64,000 nt of DNA, taken from the NCBI RefSeq assembly GCF_003515065.1, contig NZ_QXGH01000015.1, forward strand, positions 62,001 through 126,000. Direction: 5' to 3'. Positions 37,896 through 46,831 of this stretch are shown here, piece after piece. The stretch is from Nocardioides immobilis. GTDB lineage: Bacteria > Actinomycetota > Actinomycetes > Propionibacteriales > Nocardioidaceae. A program made the translations under genes and the position numbers. The notes beneath the pieces were generated by a model. It saw only the letters and a list, made by a program, of their open reading frames with translations, had not been told where the DNA came from and made no database searches. The first letter of the stretch is position 1, and each line of letters begins with the position of its first letter.

Positions 37896-39260
37896 CTAGA
37901 CCCCGGGACAGGTGTACAGCCGGACCAGGAAGAAGTCGTCCCGGGAGACCTGCCGTCGATGGCAGCCGAGCTCGACGAGACGGGTCGCGACGGGCACCTT
38001 CCGGGTGCCGTAGACGAGGATCTCGAGTCCGGCGACGTCGGTCTCGTCGATCGTCGCGGGGTCACGGATGCCTGCGAAGAACGGGTCCGGCGCGGTGTCG
38101 GATGGTGCGGAGAGGTCCGGCAGGCCCTCGAGCGGACCCGGGTAGGCGAACTCGATGCTGCGAGCGGTGGTGGCGGTGTAGTAGACCGCGTCGGCATCGA
38201 CCTCGCCGGCTGCGGCGGAGAGGTCGCGCAGGTTGCCGGGCTTCGCGTCGGGGTGGCGCTGGGCGAGCACGCACGGGGTGATCACGACGACCGCGGCGAG
38301 CGCGGCGACCAACGGAGTCCGCTTCGGCAACGCCGCTCCGCCGACGGTGGCCGCGATGGCGACGGCCGGCACAGCGAACGTCACGTAACGCGGGTGCATG
38401 CCTCCCCCCGCAAGTGCGCACCCGATGGCGACCAGCGTCGGCAGCCCGCCCCACAGGGCGAGCACCGCGGGCAGCCAGCGGCGTCCGTCGCGCCACAGGT
38501 GGTAGACGCCGAAGGCGCCGAGCGCGAGCATCCCGACGAGGAGGACCGCCCGGATCCCAGGCGGATCGGCCGCCTGACCGCTGGTCAGCTCGTTGAGCAG
38601 CATCCGGTGCCAGGTGAACTCGACGTTGAGGAGCCAGGCGACCTGGCTCCGCTGGCTCCAGGCGACGACGGCCAGTGGTGCGAGGCCGGTCGCGGTGGCG
38701 GCCGTGGTGACGCCCCAGGCGACGCGCGCCCGGGGCAGCCCGACGAAGATCGCGACGCCATGAGCGATCGCGAGCAGGACCAGGTAGAGGTGCCACCAGC
38801 AGGCCACCAGGCAGACCGCACCGTAGAGGACCCAGTAGCGTCGACGCCGCCGCCGGCAGGCGGTGTCCAGCGCCAGCGTGGCCAGTACGGCGAACGCGGC
38901 CGACCAGGCATAGCTGCGACCGTCGACCGCGGTCCATGCCAGCCCGGGCGCCACGCCGGTGAGGAAGCCAGCGGCCGCCGCCACCCGGAGTCGCTGGTGT
39001 CGCGCCACGAGCAGCACGGTCGCTGCGGCAGTGACGCCGACGCCGAGCGCGCTGAACGCCCGCACCGCTTCGATCGAGTCGCCCGTCACCAGGGTCCAGG
39101 CACGCAGGACCACGTAGTAGAGACCGTGCACCGCGTCGACCTCGCGGAGCACGGTCCAGGTGTCGCCGAACGGGCGCCTCAGCAGACTCAGGGTGACCGC
39201 TTCGTCGTACCAGATGGTGGGGCGGGCCGCACCGACCAGTCCCAACGCGGTCGCGACCAC
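37896..39260 (-). CDS. GT-C type membrane glycosyltransferase (mannosyltransferase-like)
   Basis: About 454 residues with ten or more membrane helices. The GT-C first-loop acidic motif is near the N-terminus (ARPTIWYDEAVTLSLLRRPF), followed by HGLYYVVLRAWTLVTGDSIE as in Dol-P-sugar or polyprenyl-P-sugar dependent transferases (PMT/ArnT-like). The C-terminal part (about 330-454) is extracytoplasmic. It would glycosylate proteins or lipids outside the membrane. The start is uncertain: GTG 39260 is the first standard codon, but the first helix appears to begin earlier, so a non-standard start nearer 39285 is possible. Confidence 0.8.
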   Translation of the reverse strand: MVATALGLVGAARPTIWYDEAVTLSLLRRPFGDTWTVLREVDAVHGLYYVVLRAWTLVTGDSIEAVRAFSALGVGVTAAATVLLVARHQRLRVAAAAGFLTGVAPGLAWTAVDGRSYAWSAAFAVLATLALDTACRRRRRRYWVLYGAVCLVACWWHLYLVLLAIAHGVAIFVGLPRARVAWGVTTAATATGLAPLAVVAWSQRSQVAWLLNVEFTWHRMLLNELTSGQAADPPGIRAVLLVGMLALGAFGVYHLWRDGRRWLPAVLALWGGLPTLVAIGCALAGGGMHPRYVTFAVPAVAIAATVGGAALPKRTPLVAALAAVVVITPCVLAQRHPDAKPGNLRDLSAAAGEVDADAVYYTATTARSIEFAYPGPLEGLPDLSAPSDTAPDPFFAGIRDPATIDETDVAGLEILVYGTRKVPVATRLVELGCHRRQVSRDDFFLVRLYTCPGV

Positions 39261-39292
39261 GCCGGCAACCAGGGCTGCGACCCGCCGGTTCC

Positions 39293-40453
39293 TCAGCGCA
39301 GGTCCTGCTGCTTGACGACGACCTCCCGGATGATCAGCAGGACCGCTGCCGCGGCCGGGATCGCCAGCAGCGCGCCGACGACACCGAGCAGCGCGGCGCC
39401 GACCAGAGCGGCGATCACGATGACCGCACCAGGGAGGTCGACGGAGCGCCCCATGATCCGCGGGTAGATCACGTAGTTCTCGATCTGCTGGTAGATCACG
39501 TAGAAGATCACGGCCGCGATGCCGCTCTTGACGTCGGTCGCGAACGCGATCGCGCAGACCACGACCGCGCCGATCGTGGCGCCGATCATCGGGATGACGT
39601 CGAGCACCGCGACGACGAACGCCAGCGCCACGGCGTACTCCCGCACCTCGGTGAACCAGAGGAAGATCAGCGACGAGAAGCCTGCGCACAGGGCGACCAC
39701 GAACGCCCCGGACACGTATCCGCCGATGTTGTGGATCACCTTGTCGCCGAGCTTCGTGACCCGCTCGCGGCGCGACGCGGGGGCGAGGCGGTAGATCGCG
39801 TGGGTGGTCGTGTTGAGCGAGGCGAGGAAGTAGAGCGTCAGCACCAGGATGATGAACGCGTTGAACAGCGCGGAGATGATCTTGAGGCCGAAGCCGAGCG
39901 CGCCGCCGAAGAGGGTGGAGACGAAGTCGCCGTCGGTGACGAAGGCCTTGGCCTTGTCGACGATCTCGTACTCCTCGTTGAGCTCCTGGACCTTCTTGTT
40001 CTCCTGGAGCTCATCCAGCCAGATCGGGGCGTTCGCCGACAGTGCGGAGATCTGGTCGGCGATCACCGGCACGATCGCGACGATGAACAGCGCGAGTACC
40101 CCGACCGCCGCGACGATCACCAGGGCGCACGCGAACGAGCGCCGGACCCCGCGTCGCTCCAGGAACTCGACCGACGGGTTGAGCCCGGCGGCGAGGAAGA
40201 ACGCGATGACGACGAGCATCAGCACCGAGCCGATGCCGATCAGCGCCTGGAACAGCCAGTACGCCACCAGCAGCCCGAGACCGCCGACGAAGCCCATGTA
40301 GAACGGCGAGCGCCGGTCGAACGGCGCGCCCGGCTCGCCGTACGGCATGGGGACGGCGGCCGAGCCGTCGACGAGCGTCTGCTCGGCCGCCCCCTGGCCG
40401 GCTGCGGACGCGTCGCCCTCCTGGGCGGTCGTCCGCCGCCGGCCGACCCTCAA
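39293..40453 (-). CDS. AI-2E family transporter (PerM/TqsA-like)
   Basis: A 386-residue membrane protein with about eight helices. Family marks include LMLVVIAFFLAAGLNPSVEF, FAFVVAVLD-like LAFVVAVLDVIPMIGATIGA and VIYQQIENYVIYPRIMGRSV. The family includes exporters of autoinducer-2 and ion or osmolyte permeases; the substrate is unknown. The TTG at 40453 overlaps the stop of the coiled-coil gene (TTGA), which argues for coupling; ATG 40348 is an alternative that would remove a 35-residue polar leader. Confidence 0.88.
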   Translation of the reverse strand: MRVGRRRTTAQEGDASAAGQGAAEQTLVDGSAAVPMPYGEPGAPFDRRSPFYMGFVGGLGLLVAYWLFQALIGIGSVLMLVVIAFFLAAGLNPSVEFLERRGVRRSFACALVIVAAVGVLALFIVAIVPVIADQISALSANAPIWLDELQENKKVQELNEEYEIVDKAKAFVTDGDFVSTLFGGALGFGLKIISALFNAFIILVLTLYFLASLNTTTHAIYRLAPASRRERVTKLGDKVIHNIGGYVSGAFVVALCAGFSSLIFLWFTEVREYAVALAFVVAVLDVIPMIGATIGAVVVCAIAFATDVKSGIAAVIFYVIYQQIENYVIYPRIMGRSVDLPGAVIVIAALVGAALLGVVGALLAIPAAAAVLLIIREVVVKQQDLR

Positions 40454-41649
40454 CTCTGGTCCTCGGCGTCGTTCTCGTCGAACCCGGCGACGAGGTCGGC
40501 CAGCGAGGACAGCTGCGCCGTGATCGCGGCCCGTCGCTTGCTGACCCGCTCCAGCTCGGCCTTGGTCGCGGCCAGCTGGCGCTGTGCGTCGGCCTCGCCG
40601 CTCGCGGTGATCGAGTCCGCCTGCGTGCGCGCCGACGCGACGATCTGCTCGGCCTCGCGGCGGGCCCGGCTCAGCAGCGCCTCCGACTCGGACTGCGCGG
40701 CGGCGCGGTTCTCGGCCGCCTGGCGGGACGCCTCGGCGGCGCGCTGCTCGGCGGCGGCGGCGCGCTGCTCCGCCTCCTCGACCAGGCGCCGGGTCTCGCC
40801 GACGGCGGTGTTGTGGTGGTCGGTCGCCTCGCGGGCGAGCCGCTCCTTCTCCACCGCGAGCATCCGCCGGGCCTCCTGCACCTCGCGGTCGGCAGCTGCG
40901 CGGGCCTGCTCGACCTCGCGCTGCACGGCGCTGCGCTGCTCGCTGGCCTCCTGCTGCGCGGCCAGCCGGAGCTGGTCGGCCTCGCGCTTCGCGGCCGCGA
41001 GCTCGTCGGTCGCGGTGCTGCGTGCCAGGGCGAGCTCCTGCTCGGCGTCGGCCAGCAGCCGGGTCCGGTTCTCCTCGAGCTCGCGCAGCTGGACCGCACG
41101 CATGTCCTCGGCCTCGCGGGCCGCCTCGGCGCGGACCGCCTTCGCGTCGCGGGAGGCCTGGTCGCGGATCTCGGCGGCGTCGCGCTCGGCGGTCCCGCGG
41201 ATCTCCTCGGCCTCCTCCTCGGCCAGTCGCAGCATCGCACTCGCCCGGCCGCCCAGGCCGGCGTAGGACGGGTTGTCCGTCTCGGCGAGCTCGGCCTTGG
41301 CGGCCTTCAGGGCTGCCTCGAGCTCGATGACGCGCTGTTCCGACTCGGTCAGGCTCGCCCCCAGCGCGGACTTCTCGCTGGCGAGCTGCCGGATCTGGGC
41401 GTCGACCGCCGCCTGGTCGTAGCCGCCGCGCCTGACCACCGGCAGTGAGGCTGTGGAAGCCGCCGCTGCGCTGGGGGGTGCGGGCCTCGGGCTCGCAGGG
41501 CGAGCGGGCTGTGCCGGCTGGGTGGGGGCGGACGTGGTCACGGGCATCACCTGGGTCGTCTCGTTGTCGGGTTGGGGGGTCCCCGGCTCGGATTCCGGCG
41601 GGGCAGTGCCGGGCTCGTTGTCGAAGATCGAAAGACCTTGGTCGCTCAT
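40450..41649 (-). CDS. Long coiled-coil protein (DivIVA/Scy-like)
   Basis: A 399-residue protein. The first 65 residues are Pro/Thr-rich and disordered; a short GGYDQAAVDAQIRQLASEKS near residue 78 resembles the N-terminus of DivIVA/Wag31 relatives. From about 85 to 390 it is a continuous coiled coil rich in Ala, Glu, Arg and Gln. Such proteins organise cell poles or the cytoskeleton in actinobacteria. It is coupled to an AI-2E transporter, so it may position that transporter; this is inference. The start ATG 41649 follows AAGGGAGC. Confidence 0.8.
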   Translation of the reverse strand: MSDQGLSIFDNEPGTAPPESEPGTPQPDNETTQVMPVTTSAPTQPAQPARPASPRPAPPSAAAASTASLPVVRRGGYDQAAVDAQIRQLASEKSALGASLTESEQRVIELEAALKAAKAELAETDNPSYAGLGGRASAMLRLAEEEAEEIRGTAERDAAEIRDQASRDAKAVRAEAAREAEDMRAVQLRELEENRTRLLADAEQELALARSTATDELAAAKREADQLRLAAQQEASEQRSAVQREVEQARAAADREVQEARRMLAVEKERLAREATDHHNTAVGETRRLVEEAEQRAAAAEQRAAEASRQAAENRAAAQSESEALLSRARREAEQIVASARTQADSITASGEADAQRQLAATKAELERVSKRRAAITAQLSSLADLVAGFDENDAEDQS

Positions 41650-41765
41650 GCGGGGGAAGCTCCCTTTGCGGTCGAGGTGAACGAGGTCCGGTCCATGATC
41701 CCTGATCCACTCCGGTTTCCCCACCCCCGCCCCTCGCAAATCGCCACGTGTCGCGCGTGTTTCGG

Positions 41766-44528
41766 TCAACCCACGGGAACTGAGGTCGGCGGCGCGGTGT
41801 CAGGAAGCCCCAGTGCGACCTGCAGGTCGGCATGGAGAGCCTCGGCGCCGGAGTAGCGCCGCATCGGGTCCTTGCTCAGCGCCAGCCGCAGCAGGCGGTT
41901 CACGGCCAGCGTCAGCGGTTCCCTGCCGGGGAGCTGGGGCACCGGCTGCCTCAGGTGGGCCTGCCGGACCTCCTCGATGGTGGCGCCGGTGAACGGCGCG
42001 CCGCCGGTCGCGGCGGTCCACAGCAGGCAGCCGAGCGCGTAGACGTCGGCGGCGGGTGTCGGCCCGGCGTACGGCTCGGGTGGCGCGAACGCCGGGTCCG
42101 GGCCGAAGATCCGCGTCGGCGGCACCAGCACCGCGCGGGGTCCGCTGCCCTCCGGCAGCAGGAGGACGGCGCCCGGGCGGATCTCGCCGTGGGCGCCGCC
42201 CGGCGGCGGCTGGTCCGCGAGCGCGCGGGCGATCGCCGAGACGACCTCGACCGCGGCCCGCAGTGATAGCGGCCCGGTGGCGCGGAGCTGTTGCCCGAGA
42301 TCGGTGCCGGTGGGGAGGTGGGCCGGAGGTGGCGGCGGGCTCGAGGGCGGCGGAGGTGGCATCGCCGCGGCGGCCAGCGGGGGACCGGCGGGGGCCAGGG
42401 CGGCCCCTTCCCGGAACCCGTAGCGTTCCCACCACCGCCGCAGCGGGCCCGGCGCCCACCAGTTGAGCCGGCCGAGGAGGGCCATCGTCGCCGGCACCAT
42501 CAGCGCGCGGACTATCGTCGCGTCCACGATCAGCGCCACCACCATGCCGACGCCGAGCATCTTCATGAGCACGATGTCGCCGGTGGCGAACGCGCCGATG
42601 ACCACACCGAGCAGCAGCGCGGCGCTGGTGATGATCCGCCCGGTCGACTGGACGCCGCTGGCGACGGACAGCTCGTGGTCGCCGGTGGCGTCCCAGCGCT
42701 CGCGCACCCGGGAGAGGAGGAACACCTCGTAGTCCATCGACAGGCCGAACAGGATCGCCAGCATCAGGATCGGGTTGGTGGCCTCGAGGAACCCGGGCGA
42801 CGTGAAGCCGAGCAGGCCGGACAGGTGGCCGTCGTTGAAGATCCAGGTGACGACGCCGAAGGAGGCGGTGATCGAGAACGCGTTCATCACGATGGCCTTG
42901 ATCGGCAGCACCAGCGACCCGAACGCGATGAAGAGCAGCACCAGCATCACCCCGATGACGATCCCGCCCATGAGCGGCAGGTGGCCGTGCACGGAGGCGA
43001 TCAGGTCGACGGTGTCGGCGGTGACGCCGCCGACGAGCGCCGACCCGGTTTCCGGGTCGATCTCCCGGAGCTCCTTGACGATCTCCTGCGAGGCCTCCGA
43101 CTGGCTGTTGCCCTCCCAGACGACCCGGACCAGGGCGGCGTCGCCCTCCACCCCGAGGACGACGGCGTCCTCGACGCCGGAGACGCCCTTCGCCTCCGCG
43201 ACGTACGACGTCACTGCCGCCGCGTCGAGGTCCTGCAGCACCGCGGTGGCCACGGACTTCTCCGGCCCGAACTCCAGCAGCTCGTCGGCGGCGATCCGCG
43301 AGGGTGCGTCCTCGGGGAGGATCCGGTGGTCGATCCCGCCCCACTTGGCGCCGAGGAACGGCGACGCCACGAGGAGGAGGAAGACCCCGGTCACGGTCAG
43401 CACCGCGATCGGGTGCCGCATCACGCCACGGGCGAGCCGGGCCCAGCGGCCGTCGTCCCCCGCGGGGGCGGGCTTGTCCCAGCCCTTCCGCCACGGGAGC
43501 CGGCCGGAGTCGATCCGACGCCCGAGCAGGACCAGGATCGCGGGAAGCACCGTGATCGCGGCCAGCATCGCGATCAGGACCGCCGCGATGCCGCCGTACC
43601 CCATGCTCTTGAGGAACACCTGGGGGAAGACCAGCAGGCTCGACATCGCGGCCGCTACGACGAGCCCGGAGAACATCACGGTGCGGCCCGCAGTCGCCAG
43701 CGTGCGCGCGACGGCCGTGCGCGCCGACGCAGGATCGTCGGGCGGCAGCAGCGCGAGCTCCTCACGGAACCGGCTGACGACGAAGAGCGAGTAGTCGACG
43801 GCGAGGCCGATGCCGAGCAGCGAGATGACGTTGATCGAGAACATCGAGACGTCGGTGAAGAGCGTCAGCACGCGCATCACCGCGATCGAGGTGAGCAGGG
43901 CGACGATGCCGAGCAGGGCCGGCATCGCTGACGCGGTGAGGCTCCCGAAGATCAGGAGTGCGAGCAGCACGACCAGGGGGAGCGAGAGCAGCTCGGCCCG
44001 CTTGAGGTCCTCCTCGGTGATGACGTTGACGTCGGCGTGGGCGGGGTACAGCCCTGCCAGGTGGGTCTCCAGGCCCTCGGCGTGGAGCAGTGGCTCGATC
44101 TCGTCGTAATTGATGAGGCGCTCGTTGAGCGTCTCGCCGGCGAGGGAGATGTGGACCTGGGCGGCGTCGCCGTCGGGGGTGACCAGGCCGGAGCCGTCCG
44201 GGAGGGCGTAGTACGGCACCGTCCCGACGACCTCGGGTACGTCGAGGTCGGCCACGACGGCCTCGACCGCCTCGCGGAACTCCGGCTCGTCGGCGGTCAG
44301 CTCGTCACTGGAGTAGATCGCCACCACGTCGATCGCGTGGTTGCCGAAGAGCGCCTGCTCGGCCTCGACGGCCCGGTAGCCCTCGGCGTCGGGATCCTCG
44401 AACCCGCCACGGCCCAGGTCGTCGAACACGCCGGCGCCGTAGCCGGCGGCCGCGACCACGATCAGCACCGCGACAGCGAGGACCAGCCGGGCGTGGCGCC
44501 CGACCAGACCCGCCCAGCGGTCGATCAC
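41766..44528 (-). CDS. MMPL/RND-type transporter fused to a kinase-like C-lobe
   Basis: A 920-residue protein. Residues 1-700 form a full MMPL transporter: two halves of about six helices each, with family marks such as INVISLLGIGLAVDYSLFVV and MLAILFGLSMDYEVFLLSRV. MMPL proteins export lipids, polymers or drugs. A proline-rich linker (about 715-743, PPPPPSSPPPPPAHLP) leads to residues 744-905, which read like the C-lobe of a PknB-type Ser/Thr kinase from the hinge on: GPLSLRAAVEVVSAIARALA, GAHGEIRPGAVLLLPEG, AADVYALGCLLWTAATGGAP and LLRLALSKDPMRRYSGAEAL. HRD reads HGE (780-782), no DFG is found and the N-lobe is absent, so it is a pseudokinase fragment. The GTG/ATG choice is clear: ATG 44528. 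Confidence 0.88.
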   Translation of the reverse strand: MIDRWAGLVGRHARLVLAVAVLIVVAAAGYGAGVFDDLGRGGFEDPDAEGYRAVEAEQALFGNHAIDVVAIYSSDELTADEPEFREAVEAVVADLDVPEVVGTVPYYALPDGSGLVTPDGDAAQVHISLAGETLNERLINYDEIEPLLHAEGLETHLAGLYPAHADVNVITEEDLKRAELLSLPLVVLLALLIFGSLTASAMPALLGIVALLTSIAVMRVLTLFTDVSMFSINVISLLGIGLAVDYSLFVVSRFREELALLPPDDPASARTAVARTLATAGRTVMFSGLVVAAAMSSLLVFPQVFLKSMGYGGIAAVLIAMLAAITVLPAILVLLGRRIDSGRLPWRKGWDKPAPAGDDGRWARLARGVMRHPIAVLTVTGVFLLLVASPFLGAKWGGIDHRILPEDAPSRIAADELLEFGPEKSVATAVLQDLDAAAVTSYVAEAKGVSGVEDAVVLGVEGDAALVRVVWEGNSQSEASQEIVKELREIDPETGSALVGGVTADTVDLIASVHGHLPLMGGIVIGVMLVLLFIAFGSLVLPIKAIVMNAFSITASFGVVTWIFNDGHLSGLLGFTSPGFLEATNPILMLAILFGLSMDYEVFLLSRVRERWDATGDHELSVASGVQSTGRIITSAALLLGVVIGAFATGDIVLMKMLGVGMVVALIVDATIVRALMVPATMALLGRLNWWAPGPLRRWWERYGFREGAALAPAGPPLAAAAMPPPPPSSPPPPPAHLPTGTDLGQQLRATGPLSLRAAVEVVSAIARALADQPPPGGAHGEIRPGAVLLLPEGSGPRAVLVPPTRIFGPDPAFAPPEPYAGPTPAADVYALGCLLWTAATGGAPFTGATIEEVRQAHLRQPVPQLPGREPLTLAVNRLLRLALSKDPMRRYSGAEALHADLQVALGLPDTAPPTSVPVG

Positions 44529-44611
44529 GTGCGCAATCTAGTGCCGAACGACCCACCGCGCGTCCGTCTTACGAAGGAATCACGGTGGGTCGCTCGGACC
44601 CCGCGGTCGGG

Positions 44612-45952
44612 TCAGATACCGCGGAACAGGTTGATCTTGTCGAGGTGCTGCTCGCGGAGCTCGTGGTTCAGCACGCCGAGGCCCTCCTCGGGGGCGAGGG
44701 CAAGGACGCCGACCTTGCCCTGGTGGAGGTTGTGGTGCACGTCGAGGGCGGCCTGGCCGACGTCGTCGAGGGAGTAGACGCGGGAGAGGGTGGGGTGGAT
44801 CTTGCCCTGCGCGATGAGGCGGTTGGCCTCCCACGACTCGCGGTAGTTGGCGAAGTGGCTGGAGATGATCCTCTTGAGGTTCATCCACAGGTAGCGGTTG
44901 TCGTACTCGTGCATGTAGCCCGACGTGGAGGCGCAGGTGGTGATGGTGCCGCCCTTGCGGGTGACGAACACGCTGGCGCCGAAGGTCTCGCGGCCCGGGT
45001 GCTCGAAGACGATGTCGATGTCCTCGCCGCCGGTGAGCTCGCGGATGGCCTTGCCCAGGCGCAGCCACTCCTTCGGGTTCTGCTGCGTGCCCTCGTCGTT
45101 CCAGAACTTGAAGTCCATCTCGGAGCGGTTGATGACCTTGTCGGCGCCCATGTTGCGCACGATCTGCGCCTTCTCCTCGTTGGAGACCACGCAGACCGGG
45201 TTGGCGCCGCCGTTGAGGGCGTACTGGGTGGCGAAGCCGCCGAGGCCGCCGGAGGCGCCCCAGATGAGGACGTTGTCGCCCTGCTTCATGTTGCCGCCGT
45301 TGGCGGAGACCAGCTGGCGGTAGGCCGTGCAGTTCACCAGGCCCGGCGAGGCGGCCTCCTCCCAGGTGAGGTGCTCGGGCTTGGGCATCAGCTGGTTGGC
45401 CTTGACCATCGCGACGTCGGCGAGGCCGCCGAAGTTGGTCTCAAAACCCCAGATCCGCTGCGAGGGGTCCATCATCGCGTCGTTGTGGCCGTCGGGCGCC
45501 TCGAGCTCGACAGAGAGGCAGTGCGCGACGACGCGGTCGCCGGGCTTCCACTTGTTGACGCCGGGGCCGGTCTTGAGCACGACGCCGGAGAGGTCGGAGC
45601 CGACGATGTGGTAGGGCAGGTCGTGACGCTTGGCGAGCTCGGACTCGCGGCCGTAGCGCTCTAGGAACCCGAAGGTCGAGACCGGCTCGAAGATCGAGGT
45701 CCACACGGTGTTGTAGTTGATCGCCGAGGCCATGACGGCCACGAACGCCTCACCCGGGCCGAGCTCGGGGAGCGGTACGTCGTCGAGGTGCAGCGACTTG
45801 CGGGGGTCCTTCTCCTTGGCGGTCATGCCCTCGAACATGTCGACCTCGTCCTTGTGGACCGTCACGGCCCGGTAGGACTCCGGAAGCTCGAGGTTGGCGA
45901 AGTCCGCCGAGGACGTCTCGTCCGCGAGGATGGCATCGAGGATGTGCTGCAC
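44612..45952 (-). CDS. ccr: Crotonyl-CoA carboxylase/reductase
   Basis: A 446-residue medium-chain reductase that converts crotonyl-CoA, CO2 and NADPH to ethylmalonyl-CoA, the defining step of the ethylmalonyl-CoA pathway. It also supplies extender units for polyketides. Motifs: [60 protein letters not shown] (nucleotide-binding) and [15 protein letters not shown]. The close match throughout to known Ccr makes it distinct from ordinary quinone reductases. The GTG at 45952 follows AGGGAG. The TTACCCGTGGGTAA operator lies 66 bases upstream, shared with the divergent pxpA region. Confidence 0.95.
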   Translation of the reverse strand: MQHILDAILADETSSADFANLELPESYRAVTVHKDEVDMFEGMTAKEKDPRKSLHLDDVPLPELGPGEAFVAVMASAINYNTVWTSIFEPVSTFGFLERYGRESELAKRHDLPYHIVGSDLSGVVLKTGPGVNKWKPGDRVVAHCLSVELEAPDGHNDAMMDPSQRIWGFETNFGGLADVAMVKANQLMPKPEHLTWEEAASPGLVNCTAYRQLVSANGGNMKQGDNVLIWGASGGLGGFATQYALNGGANPVCVVSNEEKAQIVRNMGADKVINRSEMDFKFWNDEGTQQNPKEWLRLGKAIRELTGGEDIDIVFEHPGRETFGASVFVTRKGGTITTCASTSGYMHEYDNRYLWMNLKRIISSHFANYRESWEANRLIAQGKIHPTLSRVYSLDDVGQAALDVHHNLHQGKVGVLALAPEEGLGVLNHELREQHLDKINLFRGI

Positions 45953-46017
45953 GGTCGTTGTCTCCCTGGTTCCTGTGCGTGGGGTGGCATCGAGTGTTGG
46001 CGCGGCCGTCGCGAAGA

Positions 46018-46031
46018 TTACCCGTGGGTAA
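46018..46031. promoter_or_regulatory. Candidate operator ahead of ccr (TTACCCGTGGGTAA)
   Basis: This is the most symmetric of three copies of TTACCYGNGGGTA: arms TTACCC and GGGTAA around GT, extending to ATTACCC/GGGTAAT. It lies 66 bases before the ccr start and 60 bases before pxpA, so it could act on either divergent gene. The shared motif at ecm and the dehydrogenase points to ccr as the target. Confidence 0.75.
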
Positions 46032-46090
46032 TCGCGGGTTGGGTGGTTCGTGACAGGCGTCTCACTGCCGCGTGGGCCACGATAAGGGGC

Positions 46091-46831
46091 GTGACGTTGC
46101 ATCAGGGTCGCCCGTCCACGCTGGACCTCAACGCCGACGTGGGGGAATCGTTCGGCCGTTGGCAGCTCGGCGACGACGAGGCGCTGCTCCCGCACCTGAC
46201 GAGTGCGAACGTCGCCTGCGGGTTCCACGCGGGCGATCCGCTGACGCTGCGCCGTACCTGTGAGAGCGCCGTACGCCACGGCGTCGTGATCGGCGCCCAG
46301 GTCGGCTACCGCGACCTGGCCGGGTTCGGCCGCCGGTTCGTCGACGTCGCGTCCGACGAGCTCGCGGCCGACGTGCTCTACCAGCTCGGGGCGCTCGACG
46401 GCATCGCGCGGGCGGCCGGTGGCCGGGTCGGCTACCTCAAGCCCCACGGCGCGCTCTACCACGCGGTGACCCGGCACGAGGGCCAGGCACGGGCGGTCGT
46501 GGCCGCGGTCGTGGCGTACGGCGGCCTCCCTGTCCTCGGCCTGCCGGGCTCGCTGCTCCTCACCGTCGCGGAGGAGGCGGGGCTGCCCACAGTCGGCGAG
46601 GGCTTCGCCGACCGTGCCTACCGGCCCGACGGCTCGCTGGTGCCCCGTGCGGAGCCTGGCGCGCTCATCACCGATCCCGCCGCAGCCGCTGCGCAGGCGG
46701 TCCGGCTGGCCGACGCCGGCGACGTGCGCTCCGTCTGCGTCCACGGCGACTCACCCGGGGCCCCGGCACTGGCCGCCGCCGTACGCGCTGCCCTGTCCGA
46801 CGCCGGAGTGACGGTCGCGGCGTTCGCATGA
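46091..46831 (+). CDS. pxpA: 5-oxoprolinase subunit PxpA (LamB/YcsF family)
   Basis: A 246-residue LamB/YcsF protein, part of the ATP-dependent 5-oxoprolinase that opens pyroglutamate to glutamate with PxpB and PxpC. Conserved blocks are [64 protein letters not shown] and [14 protein letters not shown]. The GTG at 46091 begins [20 protein letters not shown]; longer upstream frames lie over the ccr promoter and are rejected. It is the first gene of a tightly overlapping three-gene operon. Confidence 0.94.
   Translation: MTLHQGRPSTLDLNADVGESFGRWQLGDDEALLPHLTSANVACGFHAGDPLTLRRTCESAVRHGVVIGAQVGYRDLAGFGRRFVDVASDELAADVLYQLGALDGIARAAGGRVGYLKPHGALYHAVTRHEGQARAVVAAVVAYGGLPVLGLPGSLLLTVAEEAGLPTVGEGFADRAYRPDGSLVPRAEPGALITDPAAAAAQAVRLADAGDVRSVCVHGDSPGAPALAAAVRAALSDAGVTVAAFA

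Noticed and set aside
37896..39689. Longer version of the GT-C gene starting at 39689
   Set aside because: The added N-terminal 140 residues are Arg-rich low-complexity sequence that is antisense-like overlap with the AI-2E coding frame; the true protein starts near 39260-39290.
42291..43931. Long open frame on the plus strand opposite the MMPL gene (about 546 codons)
   Set aside because: It lies wholly antisense to a clear MMPL transporter, is composed of low-complexity Arg/Gly/His/Asp sequence and has no domain. Such shadows are expected in high-GC DNA.
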